Assembly (NCBI RefSeq): GCF_000142805.1
Contig: NC_013080.1
Location: forward strand, 1,178,001 to 1,242,000
Direction of reading: 5' to 3'
Source: Lachancea thermotolerans CBS 6340
Taxonomy: Eukaryota > Ascomycota > Saccharomycetes > Saccharomycetales > Saccharomycetaceae
Length of the DNA stretch: 64,000 bases
Positions 8,829 through 18,500 of the stretch are shown here, one piece after another; position 1 is the first letter of the stretch; each line of letters opens with the position of its first letter. Made by a program: the position numbers and the translations under genes. Below the pieces are notes generated by a model, which was not told the DNA's origin, did no database searches, and saw nothing but the letters and a program-made list of their open reading frames with translations.

Positions 8829-9203
8829 GCTGTGTCTTGTTCTTGGTTTGTGTATGCGCTGTGCGATGCTATGCTGTGCTGTGCTGCAGTGCTATGCTAT
8901 TGTCTCGTCTTTCTCTTGCCCAGCTCGTGCTCCCGGCGTAGTTGGTCGCGCGAGAGATGCGCTGGGAACTCTGCGAATGTCCCAAGTTCTTCGTAGCACG
9001 TCTTACGAGCGAAAAGGCCGAGCAAACCAGGCGACGTGATTGGCCGCGGGGCCCAGCCGTGAAAAAACTAGCCCGGCAAGGCGATATATCTGGCGCAGAA
9101 GCAGAAATCGACAGGGCCAGAGCAGCGAAATATCACAGCGCGGCACAGCACACTCAGCACAGGCTACCGTTAACCGCTTTCACATCATCACAGCACTACA
9201 CAC
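8829..9203. promoter_or_regulatory. Shared COX8/COX9 divergent promoter with a CCAAT (HAP) box
   Basis: The sequence TGATTGGC at 9037-9044 matches the Hap2/3/4/5 consensus (TNRYTGGB). It lies about midway between the two starts and could serve both respiratory genes. A degenerate TGCTATGCTG-type repeat at about 8868-8900 lies near COX8. Binding is inferred. Confidence 0.6.
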
Positions 9204-9386
9204 ATGTCGGCCATCGCACCTATCACGGGAACGCTCAAGAAGAGAATCATCGCAGACATCACAATCGGGTTCGCCATCGGAGGCGTGATGGGAGGCTACT
9301 GGTGGTGGGGATTCCACAAGAACGTCATCAACAAGCGTGAGGCGTTCTACGCGCAGCTGGCCGCCGAGAAGCAGGCCGAGAACTGA
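9204..9386 (+). CDS. COX9: Cytochrome c oxidase subunit VIIa
   Basis: 60-residue subunit of complex IV, without a cleaved presequence in this family. The sequence MSAIAPITGTLKKRIIADIT leads into the single transmembrane helix (IGFAIGGVMGGYWWWGFH) and a charged C-terminal tail. Length is that of S. cerevisiae Cox9 (YDL067C). It is the divergent partner of COX8; the two genes lie on different chromosomes in S. cerevisiae. Confidence 0.95.
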   Translation: MSAIAPITGTLKKRIIADITIGFAIGGVMGGYWWWGFHKNVINKREAFYAQLAAEKQAEN

Positions 9387-9473
9387 GCGCTGCAGAGCGA
9401 ATACCGACTAGCGCGCCGTTATTTCTTATGTACGCTGCTGTATAAAACATTGCATCGATTTACCACTTTTGCT

Positions 9474-10028
9474 TCAGTCCAGGTCGAGTTCGCGCTGCGC
9501 GAGGCGCTGCGCGAACTCGCGCGCGCACGCGAGTGCGAACGCGTGGTCCGTGGCCTGCGCAAGACCGCTGACGGTCAGCACGGCGACGGGCGCGTCGAGG
9601 CCCTCAACACGCAGCGGCAGCGCGCCGCCGTGGAACGCGTACTCGGCGGGATCCACGAAGTAGGCGTCCTGCATGGTCAGCGAGGCGCGCTGCTGCTGCT
9701 TCGCGGCCAGCTTGCGGCCCATCACGAAGCTCGAACAGCCAAAGCGCACCGCGGTGCGGCGCTTGCGCGCGACCCAGATGTCGTTGTCGAGCGCGGTGCC
9801 CGCGTTCGTGGTCGCGTGGAACACGCACTGCCCACTAGGCAGCGACAAGTCCACGACGAGCGCGTCCGCGGGGAACAGCTCGCGCGCCCACTGGCGCACC
9901 TTGCAGCCGAGGTCGAACGCGACCTCGAAGTCGAACCGCGCGAACACGTACTCACGCTCGAGTGCGCGCAGCTCCTCGAGCGGCAACGACGGCATTTTAT
10001 CGCAAAACTTCTTGTCGAACTCAAGCAT
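9474..10028 (-). CDS. Heme-degrading/UPF0303 (DUF336-type) family protein, YBR137W-like
   Basis: 184 residues, colinear with S. cerevisiae YBR137W (179 residues), a cytosolic protein of poorly defined role reported to associate with the Get/Sgt2 tail-anchored protein machinery. Family signatures include PLEELRALEREYVFARFDFE, VVDLSLPSGQCVFHATT, a GTALDNDIWVARK stretch, FGCSSFVMG, DPAEYAFHGGALPLR and VLTVSGLAQATDHAFAL. The ATG at 10028 gives the conserved start. Codon usage is strongly GC-rich, like IDP1. Neither S. cerevisiae segment that makes up this block holds this gene, so its presence between COX9 and VPS33 is a break in colinearity. Confidence 0.9.
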   Translation of the reverse strand: MLEFDKKFCDKMPSLPLEELRALEREYVFARFDFEVAFDLGCKVRQWARELFPADALVVDLSLPSGQCVFHATTNAGTALDNDIWVARKRRTAVRFGCSSFVMGRKLAAKQQQRASLTMQDAYFVDPAEYAFHGGALPLRVEGLDAPVAVLTVSGLAQATDHAFALACAREFAQRLAQRELDLD

Positions 10029-10138
10029 GTTTGTTTGACTGATTGGTCCTGCTCGTCTGGCGCTGTCGCGCAGGTGCGCCAGCGTCGCGGGCCGGCCCCT
10101 TTATGGAGCGCGGGAGAGGCCGTTGCGCACACTATTGA

Positions 10139-10166
10139 TCACGTGTGACATTTGAGTCACGTGTGA
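10139..10166 (-). promoter_or_regulatory. Two direct Cbf1-type sites upstream of the YBR137W-like gene
   Basis: A perfect 10-bp direct repeat TCACGTGTGA at 10139-10148 and 10157-10166, starts 18 bp apart. With their 5' bases both match the Cbf1 consensus RTCACGTG. They sit about 110-140 bp before the ATG at 10028 and just after the VPS33 stop. Confidence 0.65.
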
Positions 10167-10205
10167 TATGTCGCGCCAAACGGCGCTCGGCGGCTAAACT
10201 CACAC

Positions 10206-12188
10206 TTAGCCGCCGAGCTCGATCCGCGCGCCGCCTGCTATCCCATCCGCGAGCACGATAAAGCGCTTGTGGACGCCCTTCCGTCGCAGCTGGCCCGACA
10301 GGAACTGCAGTGTCGCCACCTCGCCCACGGTCGCCCCGCCCACGAACACGACCAGCACTGGGTCCGCGCCCTCGCTTTTGCCGATGATCTTGGTCCGTGC
10401 CGCGCCCGACGCGTCCCACTTCTGCTCGCGTACCTTGTCGCGCCCGTACTGCTGCCCGAACAGCTCCTCCAGCCCGCGCCACGACGGCGTGCGCGAGATA
10501 ATGAAGGGCTGCTGCGACGAAAACGTCTTGGTGACTATTGACCGGTCGTACAGCAGCTGCACCATTCGCGTGACCACGGGGACGGAGCCGCAGTACGCGA
10601 ACGACGCGTCCAGCGGCCTCCCCGGGTCGCTCTCGCCCTCCTGCTGGGGCACCAGGTCCAGGTACGCCGCGAACGAGTTGAAGTCGTGCCACGGCGAGTG
10701 CTCTGCCGCGTTCTGCTTGCTCACGAACATCCCGGCGCGGGCTAGCCGCTGCAGACGGAAGACAGCATTGACGCCCCACGCGTCGCACATCTCGGTCCGT
10801 ATCAGGTTGTACTCGCGCTCGCGCACACCGTTGCACGTCAACGACAGGATGCAGCAAAGCCGGACGAGCGCGGAGCGTGGCAACTGGCCCTCGTACAGGA
10901 GCTCCAGAATCCTGTCGCAGCTCGCGCGCTGGCTCGCGTTTCCGGTTACTAGGTCCTGCTCCAGCTCTACCACCCGGTTGAACAGAGACTCTTCTTCGCC
11001 GTCCTCCAGCTCGCTGACCTCACTCACCACCTTGGACGACAGCGTTGTGTGCAGCTTCAGTATCTTTTGCCGCTCTTGCAGGGACCCGAGGTTTTCCACG
11101 AACTGCTTGATCTCGCCAACACTCTCCGCCTGGTGCCTTGCGTCGTATTCTGTTTGTAATTCCCGCGCAAGCTCGTTGAGCCGGGGTCCCAACGCTCCAA
11201 AGTTCTTGAACTTCAGCTCGTTCCACACTTCGTCCTTGGTGTAGTCGAGCGTCTTGACCTCCACGTCCGTGAGCGTTGGCGGGTTTACCAGGCTTGTCCC
11301 TCGCAGTTCGTAGAGGTCATCCAGAATGCCAGCGTACGTAAGCTGCGAGCACAGGGGCGTCAGCAGATCCATGTCTCTTTCTACCACGACCAGGTTGCAC
11401 TGCAACCCGGAATGGCGGGCGCCGTAAAGCGTGTCTTCCACAAACCGATCGTTCTCATCTTTTCGGCCCTCTAAGCTGCTTCGTACGTGGTCTACTAGTT
11501 TATGCGAGGTGTTCCCGAAAGATGCCGCGTGCGTAACTGCGAGCCCTGCTTCCTTCAGCACAACCTGGACTGCATTCGACAGGTTCTGGATCAACACCTC
11601 GCGCGTAGCCTTCTGCAAAGTCTTCACAGCAGGCGCATACAGGCTGTCGCCGTCGGCGTTGTACAGCACTTCGCAACTCAGCAAGTTGTCATCCAAAGTG
11701 CAAGTGGGCAGCACAAACCACGGGGATATGGGCACCGCCGAGTCCAATTGAAGGCTAAGATGGTGTGGCAGCTTTCCTTGTTTATTTGACGGCTCCGTCT
11801 CCCACGATACGTAGACCAGGTGAGCCTTGCGGTCTTTGAAATTCTTGATAACCCTAGTTAGCCCTTCTGGCAAACGTATATCTGACCTTACGTCGACAAG
11901 GAAGACCAATTGATACTCGCTCACTGAAAGCACCTCTTCAATGTTCTTCGCACAGTTCGCGTCATCAGTTATAATATGCAAGACAGCGCTCGACTCCTTC
12001 AGTTGGCTAAAGGTGCACAGCCCGTTCAGATATCGCACCAGCTTCTGCTGAACGACCAAAACCTGAGGACTTTCCCCATCCGAGACACGGCTCAGCACAT
12101 TGAGCAAGTTGTCTCGCACGGTCCGCCTAAATTTCCGGGTGTTGATTGTCTTGCTCATCGGCCCGCTCACGTAGTCCCTGTTATACAT
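10206..12188 (-). CDS. VPS33: Sec1/Munc18 protein of HOPS and CORVET, Vps33
   Basis: SM-family subunit that binds SNAREs and, as part of HOPS and CORVET, drives fusion at vacuoles and endosomes. The product is 660 residues. Recognisable Vps33 blocks are VERDMDLLTPLCSQLTYAGILDDLYE, FGALGPRLNELARELQTEYD, HTTLSSKVV, VTRMVQLLYDRSI, SSQQPFIISR and, near the end, VVFVGGATVGEVATLQFL. Two in-frame Mets (residues 1 and 11) are possible starts. The 3' third is very GC-rich while the 5' part is ordinary, so the compositional boundary falls inside this gene. Its HOPS partner VAM6 is also in the window. Confidence 0.94.
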   Translation of the reverse strand: MYNRDYVSGPMSKTINTRKFRRTVRDNLLNVLSRVSDGESPQVLVVQQKLVRYLNGLCTFSQLKESSAVLHIITDDANCAKNIEEVLSVSEYQLVFLVDVRSDIRLPEGLTRVIKNFKDRKAHLVYVSWETEPSNKQGKLPHHLSLQLDSAVPISPWFVLPTCTLDDNLLSCEVLYNADGDSLYAPAVKTLQKATREVLIQNLSNAVQVVLKEAGLAVTHAASFGNTSHKLVDHVRSSLEGRKDENDRFVEDTLYGARHSGLQCNLVVVERDMDLLTPLCSQLTYAGILDDLYELRGTSLVNPPTLTDVEVKTLDYTKDEVWNELKFKNFGALGPRLNELARELQTEYDARHQAESVGEIKQFVENLGSLQERQKILKLHTTLSSKVVSEVSELEDGEEESLFNRVVELEQDLVTGNASQRASCDRILELLYEGQLPRSALVRLCCILSLTCNGVREREYNLIRTEMCDAWGVNAVFRLQRLARAGMFVSKQNAAEHSPWHDFNSFAAYLDLVPQQEGESDPGRPLDASFAYCGSVPVVTRMVQLLYDRSIVTKTFSSQQPFIISRTPSWRGLEELFGQQYGRDKVREQKWDASGAARTKIIGKSEGADPVLVVFVGGATVGEVATLQFLSGQLRRKGVHKRFIVLADGIAGGARIELGG

Positions 12189-12294
12189 AGAAAAAGTTCC
12201 TCATCTTAGTCCTAAACCAGAAGCTTCACTAAAATCTGATAAATTAAAAGCGTGCCGAGTGATATCAACACCATTACATGTTTAAACAAAAACC

Positions 12295-14619
12295 TCAGGC
12301 AGAGATTCCGCTGCGCGACTGGAACTCAGCATAGTACTCTAGCATTTCCTTGTCAATGCCTCTTGAAATTCCAGCAATAGCTTTATCAAAGTGTTTTCTA
12401 TCAACCTTTTCTGCATCGAGGTTTTCCATGATGGCCGCCAATCCGGCTTCCTGGCAGAGCAGTACCACTTCCGCGCCTGAGCAACCCTCCGTCTTTTGAG
12501 CAAACTCCTGAAGGAGGGCGTCTGAGTCTATCAAATGGAAATCCTTGGTGCTCTTTCTCAATATCTGTAGTCTAGCCTCAAAGTCTGGAGGACCCACGTA
12601 AATGTGGCGATCTAATCTCCCCGGCCGCAGCAGGGCTGCATCGATCTCGTCGGGGCGGTTGGTCGCAGCAACTATCACTACACCATTCAGTTCTTCGACA
12701 CCGTCGATTTCGTTCAAAAGAGAAGTTAAAACATGGTTTGCGGCAGAAGTTGACCCTCCAGAGTCTCTGTCTGGCGACAAAGCATCGATTTCATCGAAAA
12801 ATATGATACTGGGTGCAGCAGCTCTGGCCTTTCTGAACACTTCCCTAATGGCGCGCTCAGATTCTCCGACATATTTGTTGAAAATCTCGGGGCCTTTCAC
12901 TGCAAGGAAGTTGACTCCAGACTCGGTAGCCAAGGCTTTGGCCGTTAACGTCTTGGAACAACCAGGGGGGCCGTACAACAAAACACCCTTGGGAGCTGAA
13001 ACACTGAGCCTTGAGAATGACTCGGGTGCTTCCAAAGGAAGCTGTATCATTTCCTTCATCTTTAACTTGAGATCCTCCTGGCCGCCGATATCAGACCAAT
13101 ACACTTTGGGCATCTCAAGGAAGATTTCTCTCATAGCGCTAGGGCGGATTTCTGCCATCGCGTCCTCTACATCCCTCATAGTTATCTTCATTTCATCCTT
13201 GGTCAAGCTGTGGGATACACCCCGTTGTAGAGTTTTCATTACCGCTTCCCGACACAGTGCAACCAAGTCTGCCCCGACATATCCATGCGTCTTGGAAGCT
13301 ATCGCCTGGATATCTTCTAAGGTGAGCTCGTGGCGCTTTTCTGAGACTTTTCTAAATTGTTTTAAAAGAATATCGTGCCGAGATTCAACATCAGGTATCC
13401 CAATTTCTACCTCTTGATCTAGTCTTCCAGGCCTTCTTAAGGCCATGTCGACAGCATTAGGTCTATTGGTTGCGGCTACAACAACAACACGACCTGTACT
13501 GCCCATTCCGTCCATTAAAGTAAGCAATGTGGCAACCACGCGGCTTTCGACTTCACCAGAGTCGTCGCTGGTTCGACTTGGAGCTAAGGAGTCGATCTCA
13601 TCGATGAAAATGATAGAAGGTTGGTAAATACGTGCTTCGTTGAAGATATCTCTCAGCGCTGCTTCTGTTTCACCCAGGTATTTGGACACTATCGAGGGCC
13701 CGTTGATAGTCAACACATGAGCATTTGCTTCGCTTGCAACGCACCTTAAAAGCATTGTCTTTCCGGTTCCCGGGGGGCCATGCAATAGTATTCCTCGTGG
13801 TGGTGTTACTCCAAAGTCTGCAAACAATGTTGGCTGATGCAGCGGCAGCTCGATGGTACGTTTCAGCAACTCTATCTCTTTCTGAAGGCCACCAACACTG
13901 TTATAACTCATCGCCGAAGGCAGGCTGTATTTCGTTGAAGGAGCAGTTTCTGTACTGTAATTGACTTTGCTAGAGCCTTTACGGAAGATCGCAGGAGGCG
14001 ACAGGTAAAAAATGCTGTTTCCAGAGCTGGAAGAGTCGAGTGAAAGTTGCGATATATCGGGTAGGTCTTCGACACACATGTCATTGATATCGAGAATTAC
14101 TAGATCAAGTTTCAAGTCCTCAGTAACCTGGCGCTCCGGAAACGCCATCCCCGGCATAATAAGGCCACATTCGTCTAGCAACTTTTCAATGCTCTTAGCC
14201 GCAGCAGATGGAATCTCGACACCCTGAAGAGACCCAATAGTAACGCTTGAAGCGTATTCGGGCTGCGAAACTATTTTTTTCACCTCTAAGCGGTCGCCGA
14301 GAATAAGGTTCCCCACGGCTCTTAGCGGTTCCGAAATCTGTACAACATTATCGGGTTGGGATTCATCTCCAACCTGCGCGATCGCCACAACGCCGTTTTC
14401 GCCAACCCTTCCAACGACGCACATACCGGAGTTAGAGATTTCAAGTGCCTCCATAACTTTCTTGCTCATCAAGGCGTTGCTGATGGATCTATCATCTTGT
14501 TTGTTGGTCGGCCGTGTAATGAAAGCTGTAGGTAGCTTGAATTTTGGAGCTCTTGGCTCGTCAGAGCTAGAACTACTACTTTTCTTCTTACTGGATGATC
14601 CAGACGCCTTACTCGCCAT
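12295..14619 (-). CDS. AFG2: AAA ATPase Afg2/Drg1 for 60S maturation
   Basis: Type II AAA ATPase that strips shuttling factors such as Rlp24 from cytoplasmic pre-60S particles. The product is 774 residues (family about 780). Order: Ser/Lys-rich N-terminus, N-domain, AAA domain 1 with Walker A GPPGTGKT (about residue 280) and IIFIDEIDSLAP, then AAA domain 2 with GPPGCSKT (about residue 548) and IIFFDEIDALSPDRDSGG. The unusual Cys-Ser in the second Walker A is also found in yeast Drg1, so it is not a defect. A PAC element lies about 55 bp upstream. Confidence 0.96.
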   Translation of the reverse strand: MASKASGSSSKKKSSSSSSDEPRAPKFKLPTAFITRPTNKQDDRSISNALMSKKVMEALEISNSGMCVVGRVGENGVVAIAQVGDESQPDNVVQISEPLRAVGNLILGDRLEVKKIVSQPEYASSVTIGSLQGVEIPSAAAKSIEKLLDECGLIMPGMAFPERQVTEDLKLDLVILDINDMCVEDLPDISQLSLDSSSSGNSIFYLSPPAIFRKGSSKVNYSTETAPSTKYSLPSAMSYNSVGGLQKEIELLKRTIELPLHQPTLFADFGVTPPRGILLHGPPGTGKTMLLRCVASEANAHVLTINGPSIVSKYLGETEAALRDIFNEARIYQPSIIFIDEIDSLAPSRTSDDSGEVESRVVATLLTLMDGMGSTGRVVVVAATNRPNAVDMALRRPGRLDQEVEIGIPDVESRHDILLKQFRKVSEKRHELTLEDIQAIASKTHGYVGADLVALCREAVMKTLQRGVSHSLTKDEMKITMRDVEDAMAEIRPSAMREIFLEMPKVYWSDIGGQEDLKLKMKEMIQLPLEAPESFSRLSVSAPKGVLLYGPPGCSKTLTAKALATESGVNFLAVKGPEIFNKYVGESERAIREVFRKARAAAPSIIFFDEIDALSPDRDSGGSTSAANHVLTSLLNEIDGVEELNGVVIVAATNRPDEIDAALLRPGRLDRHIYVGPPDFEARLQILRKSTKDFHLIDSDALLQEFAQKTEGCSGAEVVLLCQEAGLAAIMENLDAEKVDRKHFDKAIAGISRGIDKEMLEYYAEFQSRSGISA

Positions 14620-14672
14620 AGTAATTGGTAGGCTTGCTCGGTGGTTAATACTGCGCGGTAGATGAGCTTGAA

Positions 14673-14680
14673 GCGATGAG
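14673..14680 (-). promoter_or_regulatory. PAC element upstream of AFG2
   Basis: GCGATGAG, the core PAC motif of ribosome-biogenesis promoters (bound by Dot6/Tod6). It lies about 55 bp before the AFG2 ATG and is followed by an A-rich tract. Confidence 0.6.
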
Positions 14681-14802
14681 CTTCGCTATTCTTCCAAAAA
14701 AAATCATTTAGTTGCATCAAACGTGATCTTTACTGGGGCAACGCAAAGTACACATATTCTCTGCACCTTTATTGCCCCTCGTAGCTGCTCCGTCTTTGGC
14801 CA

Positions 14803-15465
14803 ATGGCCCAATTTGTTAGTAACTGCTCAAACGCTTTGGCGAGGCTGGCATTTTTTCGAAACTCTGTCCAGTGTAGTTGGCGTTTTGGTGCTAGAAGAGA
14901 GTTTGGTGGAACAAATCGTATTCCCAGGAAAAATTGGAGCAAAGACGCTGAGAGAATAAAAGTCTTTGGGGAGCAACTGGACTTCAGCAAGTATGGGGTT
15001 TCCTGCAAAGAGCCGCAAGAGGTTTCTAAATGTCTTTACCCGAAAAAGGACTGCGCAGTACGGATGCCTGATGGGCAGAGATTTCAGGTCGGGCACCTTC
15101 AGATATTGGGCCACTCACTCCTCAGGGTTAGCGTCAACAAAGCGCTCTTGAGTGTTTTTAAAAGATCGCCTCAAGACATATCCGGATTTGACTTTAATTA
15201 CAGTGACAAAATGGGCCACCTTAGCACATCAAAGAGATTCATCAGCTCACTGCTGCGACGATACATAAGACAACGGTACGAGAAGCTCGCACGCATCCCG
15301 ATGGCTGAAAGTGCTGTACCTTTGAGGGTTCAAAAGGTCTTCGACCAAAGGTCTTTCCATGCGTTGATCGGCTATATTAGCCTCACGAACGATAGAGAAG
15401 CCGTTGATCGCTTATTGCAAGAGAAGCTTGCCAAGCCGATCATGAAAGGCGTTTTCGGCCATTAA
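14803..15465 (+). CDS. CBS1: COB mRNA translational activator Cbs1
   Basis: Mitochondrial membrane-associated factor that activates translation of the cytochrome b (COB) mRNA through its leader. The product is 220 residues (S. cerevisiae 229). The N-terminus (about residues 1-45) is basic and Ser/Arg-rich, fitting a presequence. The middle region PDGQRFQVGHLQILGHSLLR and the Arg-rich helix ISSLLRRYIRQRYEKLARIP are recognisable. The family evolves fast, so identification rests on both sequence and its place between AFG2 and SKI2/BDF1, matching YDL069C next to YDL070W. Confidence 0.83.
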   Translation: MAQFVSNCSNALARLAFFRNSVQCSWRFGARREFGGTNRIPRKNWSKDAERIKVFGEQLDFSKYGVSCKEPQEVSKCLYPKKDCAVRMPDGQRFQVGHLQILGHSLLRVSVNKALLSVFKRSPQDISGFDFNYSDKMGHLSTSKRFISSLLRRYIRQRYEKLARIPMAESAVPLRVQKVFDQRSFHALIGYISLTNDREAVDRLLQEKLAKPIMKGVFGH

Positions 15466-15536
15466 GCTCCAAAATATTTACTTCGCTTGTATATATACAC
15501 CACTAATTTTTTGAAACAACAATCGCTTTCTGTTGC

Positions 15537-18500
15537 TCACAAGTACAAACTTGCCGCGAAAACAATATCTCTTTTGATCAATTCCTGAGCTTGAGACATT
15601 TTCATGTGCAAATTCGAATTGCCAATAATGATGGACGCTGTCTTCACTTCTCTGCAAATCTCATCTAAACGCGTTATGACCCTCACAATAGTTCCCTCTG
15701 ATTCCACGCTCATCTCCATAATTTCTTTGAAAGATAGCCCACGCGCCCATTCATACACCACGTTCATGAGAGCAAATCTCTTCTTTTCCAAAAATTCGGC
15801 TTCGTCTTTCGTCAGAGGTACTTGATGCTTTTCGTAAACGTTCAGCATCGCTTTATAAATCTCTTGGATTCTTGCTTTGCCCTTGGTTAGACGCGGGGTT
15901 GTTACGAGAGGCTCCTCTTCGCGTGTTCTGCCCTCATAGACAAATACTGATAGCAGAGCAACAATTTCCTCCGGCTCGAAGTCACCCAAAAAGTTGTCCA
16001 AAATTAACTCTGTCAAAACTAGTTCATAGCCTGAGTTGATTTCACACGCAACCCTTCCCTTCAGTAACACATTGTGGTTCTGATCTATGAAGCCTGCGTC
16101 TTTCAAGACAGACAGACGCTGCTCATAGTCCGGTAGCAGAGACAAATTCTGATCGGACATCAAATGGTACAAGGACTTGATGTCACGTTGAATTTCGAAC
16201 TCTTTGTATTTGGGTAAGAAGTGAACGTCGAAATTGGGGCACCTGGAACACTCGTAAGAAGCAAGTTCAGTCTTGATCTTTTCTCTATCAAGAACAGCTT
16301 GGTGGATCTTCAAACTTCCCTTCTTCTCATATTTTGTTTCCCTCAACTTACGAGATATCCTTATTATAAGAGATACCTCACTCTTAAATTTGTCAATGAC
16401 TTCCGGTTCTTGTTTCATAATGTCAGTCATGGGCACATCTAATGTGAATGCACTAATGATTTCGATGCTATCCATTGAAATGTTCTCCATGAAAAACTCA
16501 ATCTTCTCGAATGGCTTGAAGTTATTCTTTACAAAGTCTGGAATCGTTGACAAGTATGGCAAATGATTTGGCTGACCATTTTCTAAAGTGCTTGGATTTG
16601 TGATTGTCATCACCACAACCTGGCCTTCTTTTGGTAGATTTCTGAACACAAATCCGAGTTTGGCACAATCGTTAAGATCTCTAAAAAGTATCAAGCGGCC
16701 GACGTTAAGAACACGGAAAACGCTGCTTCCGCTTGAAAGCTCGTTCATTAAATCTTTCGTGCACTCTTTGTACCTGATAGTGGCATCAAGGGCTTTGTCA
16801 AGATCCTTCTCACAATGAGGACATTCATAGAATTCAATGCTATCCAGTTGACTTTGTAATGACTTGATTTTGTTCTCATGTTCCGGCAGTAGCGTCTGCT
16901 TGCTGTTTTCACTGAAAGAGTATTTAATCATTTCCTCCACACGTAGAGCCTCAATTCTTAGAAGGTTCAAAATCATATTGTATGTTAGTCTGAATTGCGA
17001 CTGCAATCTTGTAGGCACGCCCAGGGCGACCTCTTTAAACGATGCTTGCTCCAGAGGAGACGTATAAGACATGACAATTACGGTACCTGTTTTGTCGAGA
17101 CCCCTACGACCAGCTCTCCCGGCCATCTGGGTGAATTCACCAGGATTTAGGTTACGCAGACTGTTACCATCGTGCTTTTGAATCTCGCTGAATACAACAG
17201 TTCTTGTAGGAAGATTCAGCCCCATTGCAAATGTTTCAGTCGCAAACAGTACCCTAATCAGCCCTTTGGCGAATAACAGCTCGATTAGTTCTTTAACAAT
17301 AGGCAAAAGACCGCCATGATGAACCGCAATACCTCTTTCCACGAGGGATTTCATTTTAATAATTTGCGGTAGGTCTCTATCCTCCTTTTTCAAACGTGTC
17401 ACTGATTTCTCCACGAACATGTGGATCTGTGACCTCTCTTTAGCTGTACAGAAGTTGATGCCATCTAGCCAGTCCGCATAGTCTTCGCAGCGCTTCTTAC
17501 TAAAAACAAATATGACTGCGGGCAGTAAATCCTTCGATTTCAGATGATTGACGAGGTTAGTCCAGGTTTTTTTGTTTGGCCCGCTTCGTTTGAAGAAGTC
17601 ACTCCTGTTGGAGCCTACGGCACCCGCTCCGCGAGAGCCTCCGCGCCCTGCACCCCCTCGACCTGCTCCTCCCCCACGAGCGCTTCCGCCGCGGCCGCGA
17701 GACGCTCCTGGTTTTTCGTTTTTACGGTCTGGTGGGCCACTTTTTCCTGAAACAAGCTCCTTATGAGCTTTAAAGTTAGCCTCAAGAAATTCTCTCTTTT
17801 CATTAATCACAGGAACCAGCCTATCCTTCGCCCATATGTTAATTTCCAGAGGAACTGGTCTTTTTGGCGTTGAGATGACATAGATATTCTTTTGCTTGGT
17901 CCTTCCGATCCAATTAGCGAATTCATAGGTGTTAGGAACTGTTGCGGATAGCAGAATGAATTTAACATGCTGAGGCAGCATGATTATAACTTCTTCCCAC
18001 ACGACACCTCGATCTTGATCATTAACATAATGGACTTCATCAAAAATCACGAACTCAACATCTCTGATCAAATCAGCGCCACGGTACAACATTGATCTCA
18101 GAATTTCAGTAGTCATGATAAGACAGTTCGCCTCTGGATTTATTTGAACGTCACCAGTAATTAAACCGACATCAACGTCTTCAAAATCTTCTTTAAAATC
18201 TCTGAACTTTTGGTTGGATAAAGCCTTAATAGGTGAGGTGTAAATGGTCTTTGTCATATTTCTCTTGGCCATTGCGATTGCATACTCAGCCACAACTGTC
18301 TTACCAGCTGATGTATGTGCAGCAACGAAGACAGAATCACCTTGCTCAAGATGATAAACTGCCTCCTTCTGAAAAACATCAAGCTCAAAAGGCCACGTTC
18401 TTGCAGGGCTCGGCACCAGTTCATCGAAGTTCTCAATCTTGTGGTTCAAATCTACCACATGGGCCCACTCCTTGCGCCCCAAATCATTTTTCGCCTTACG

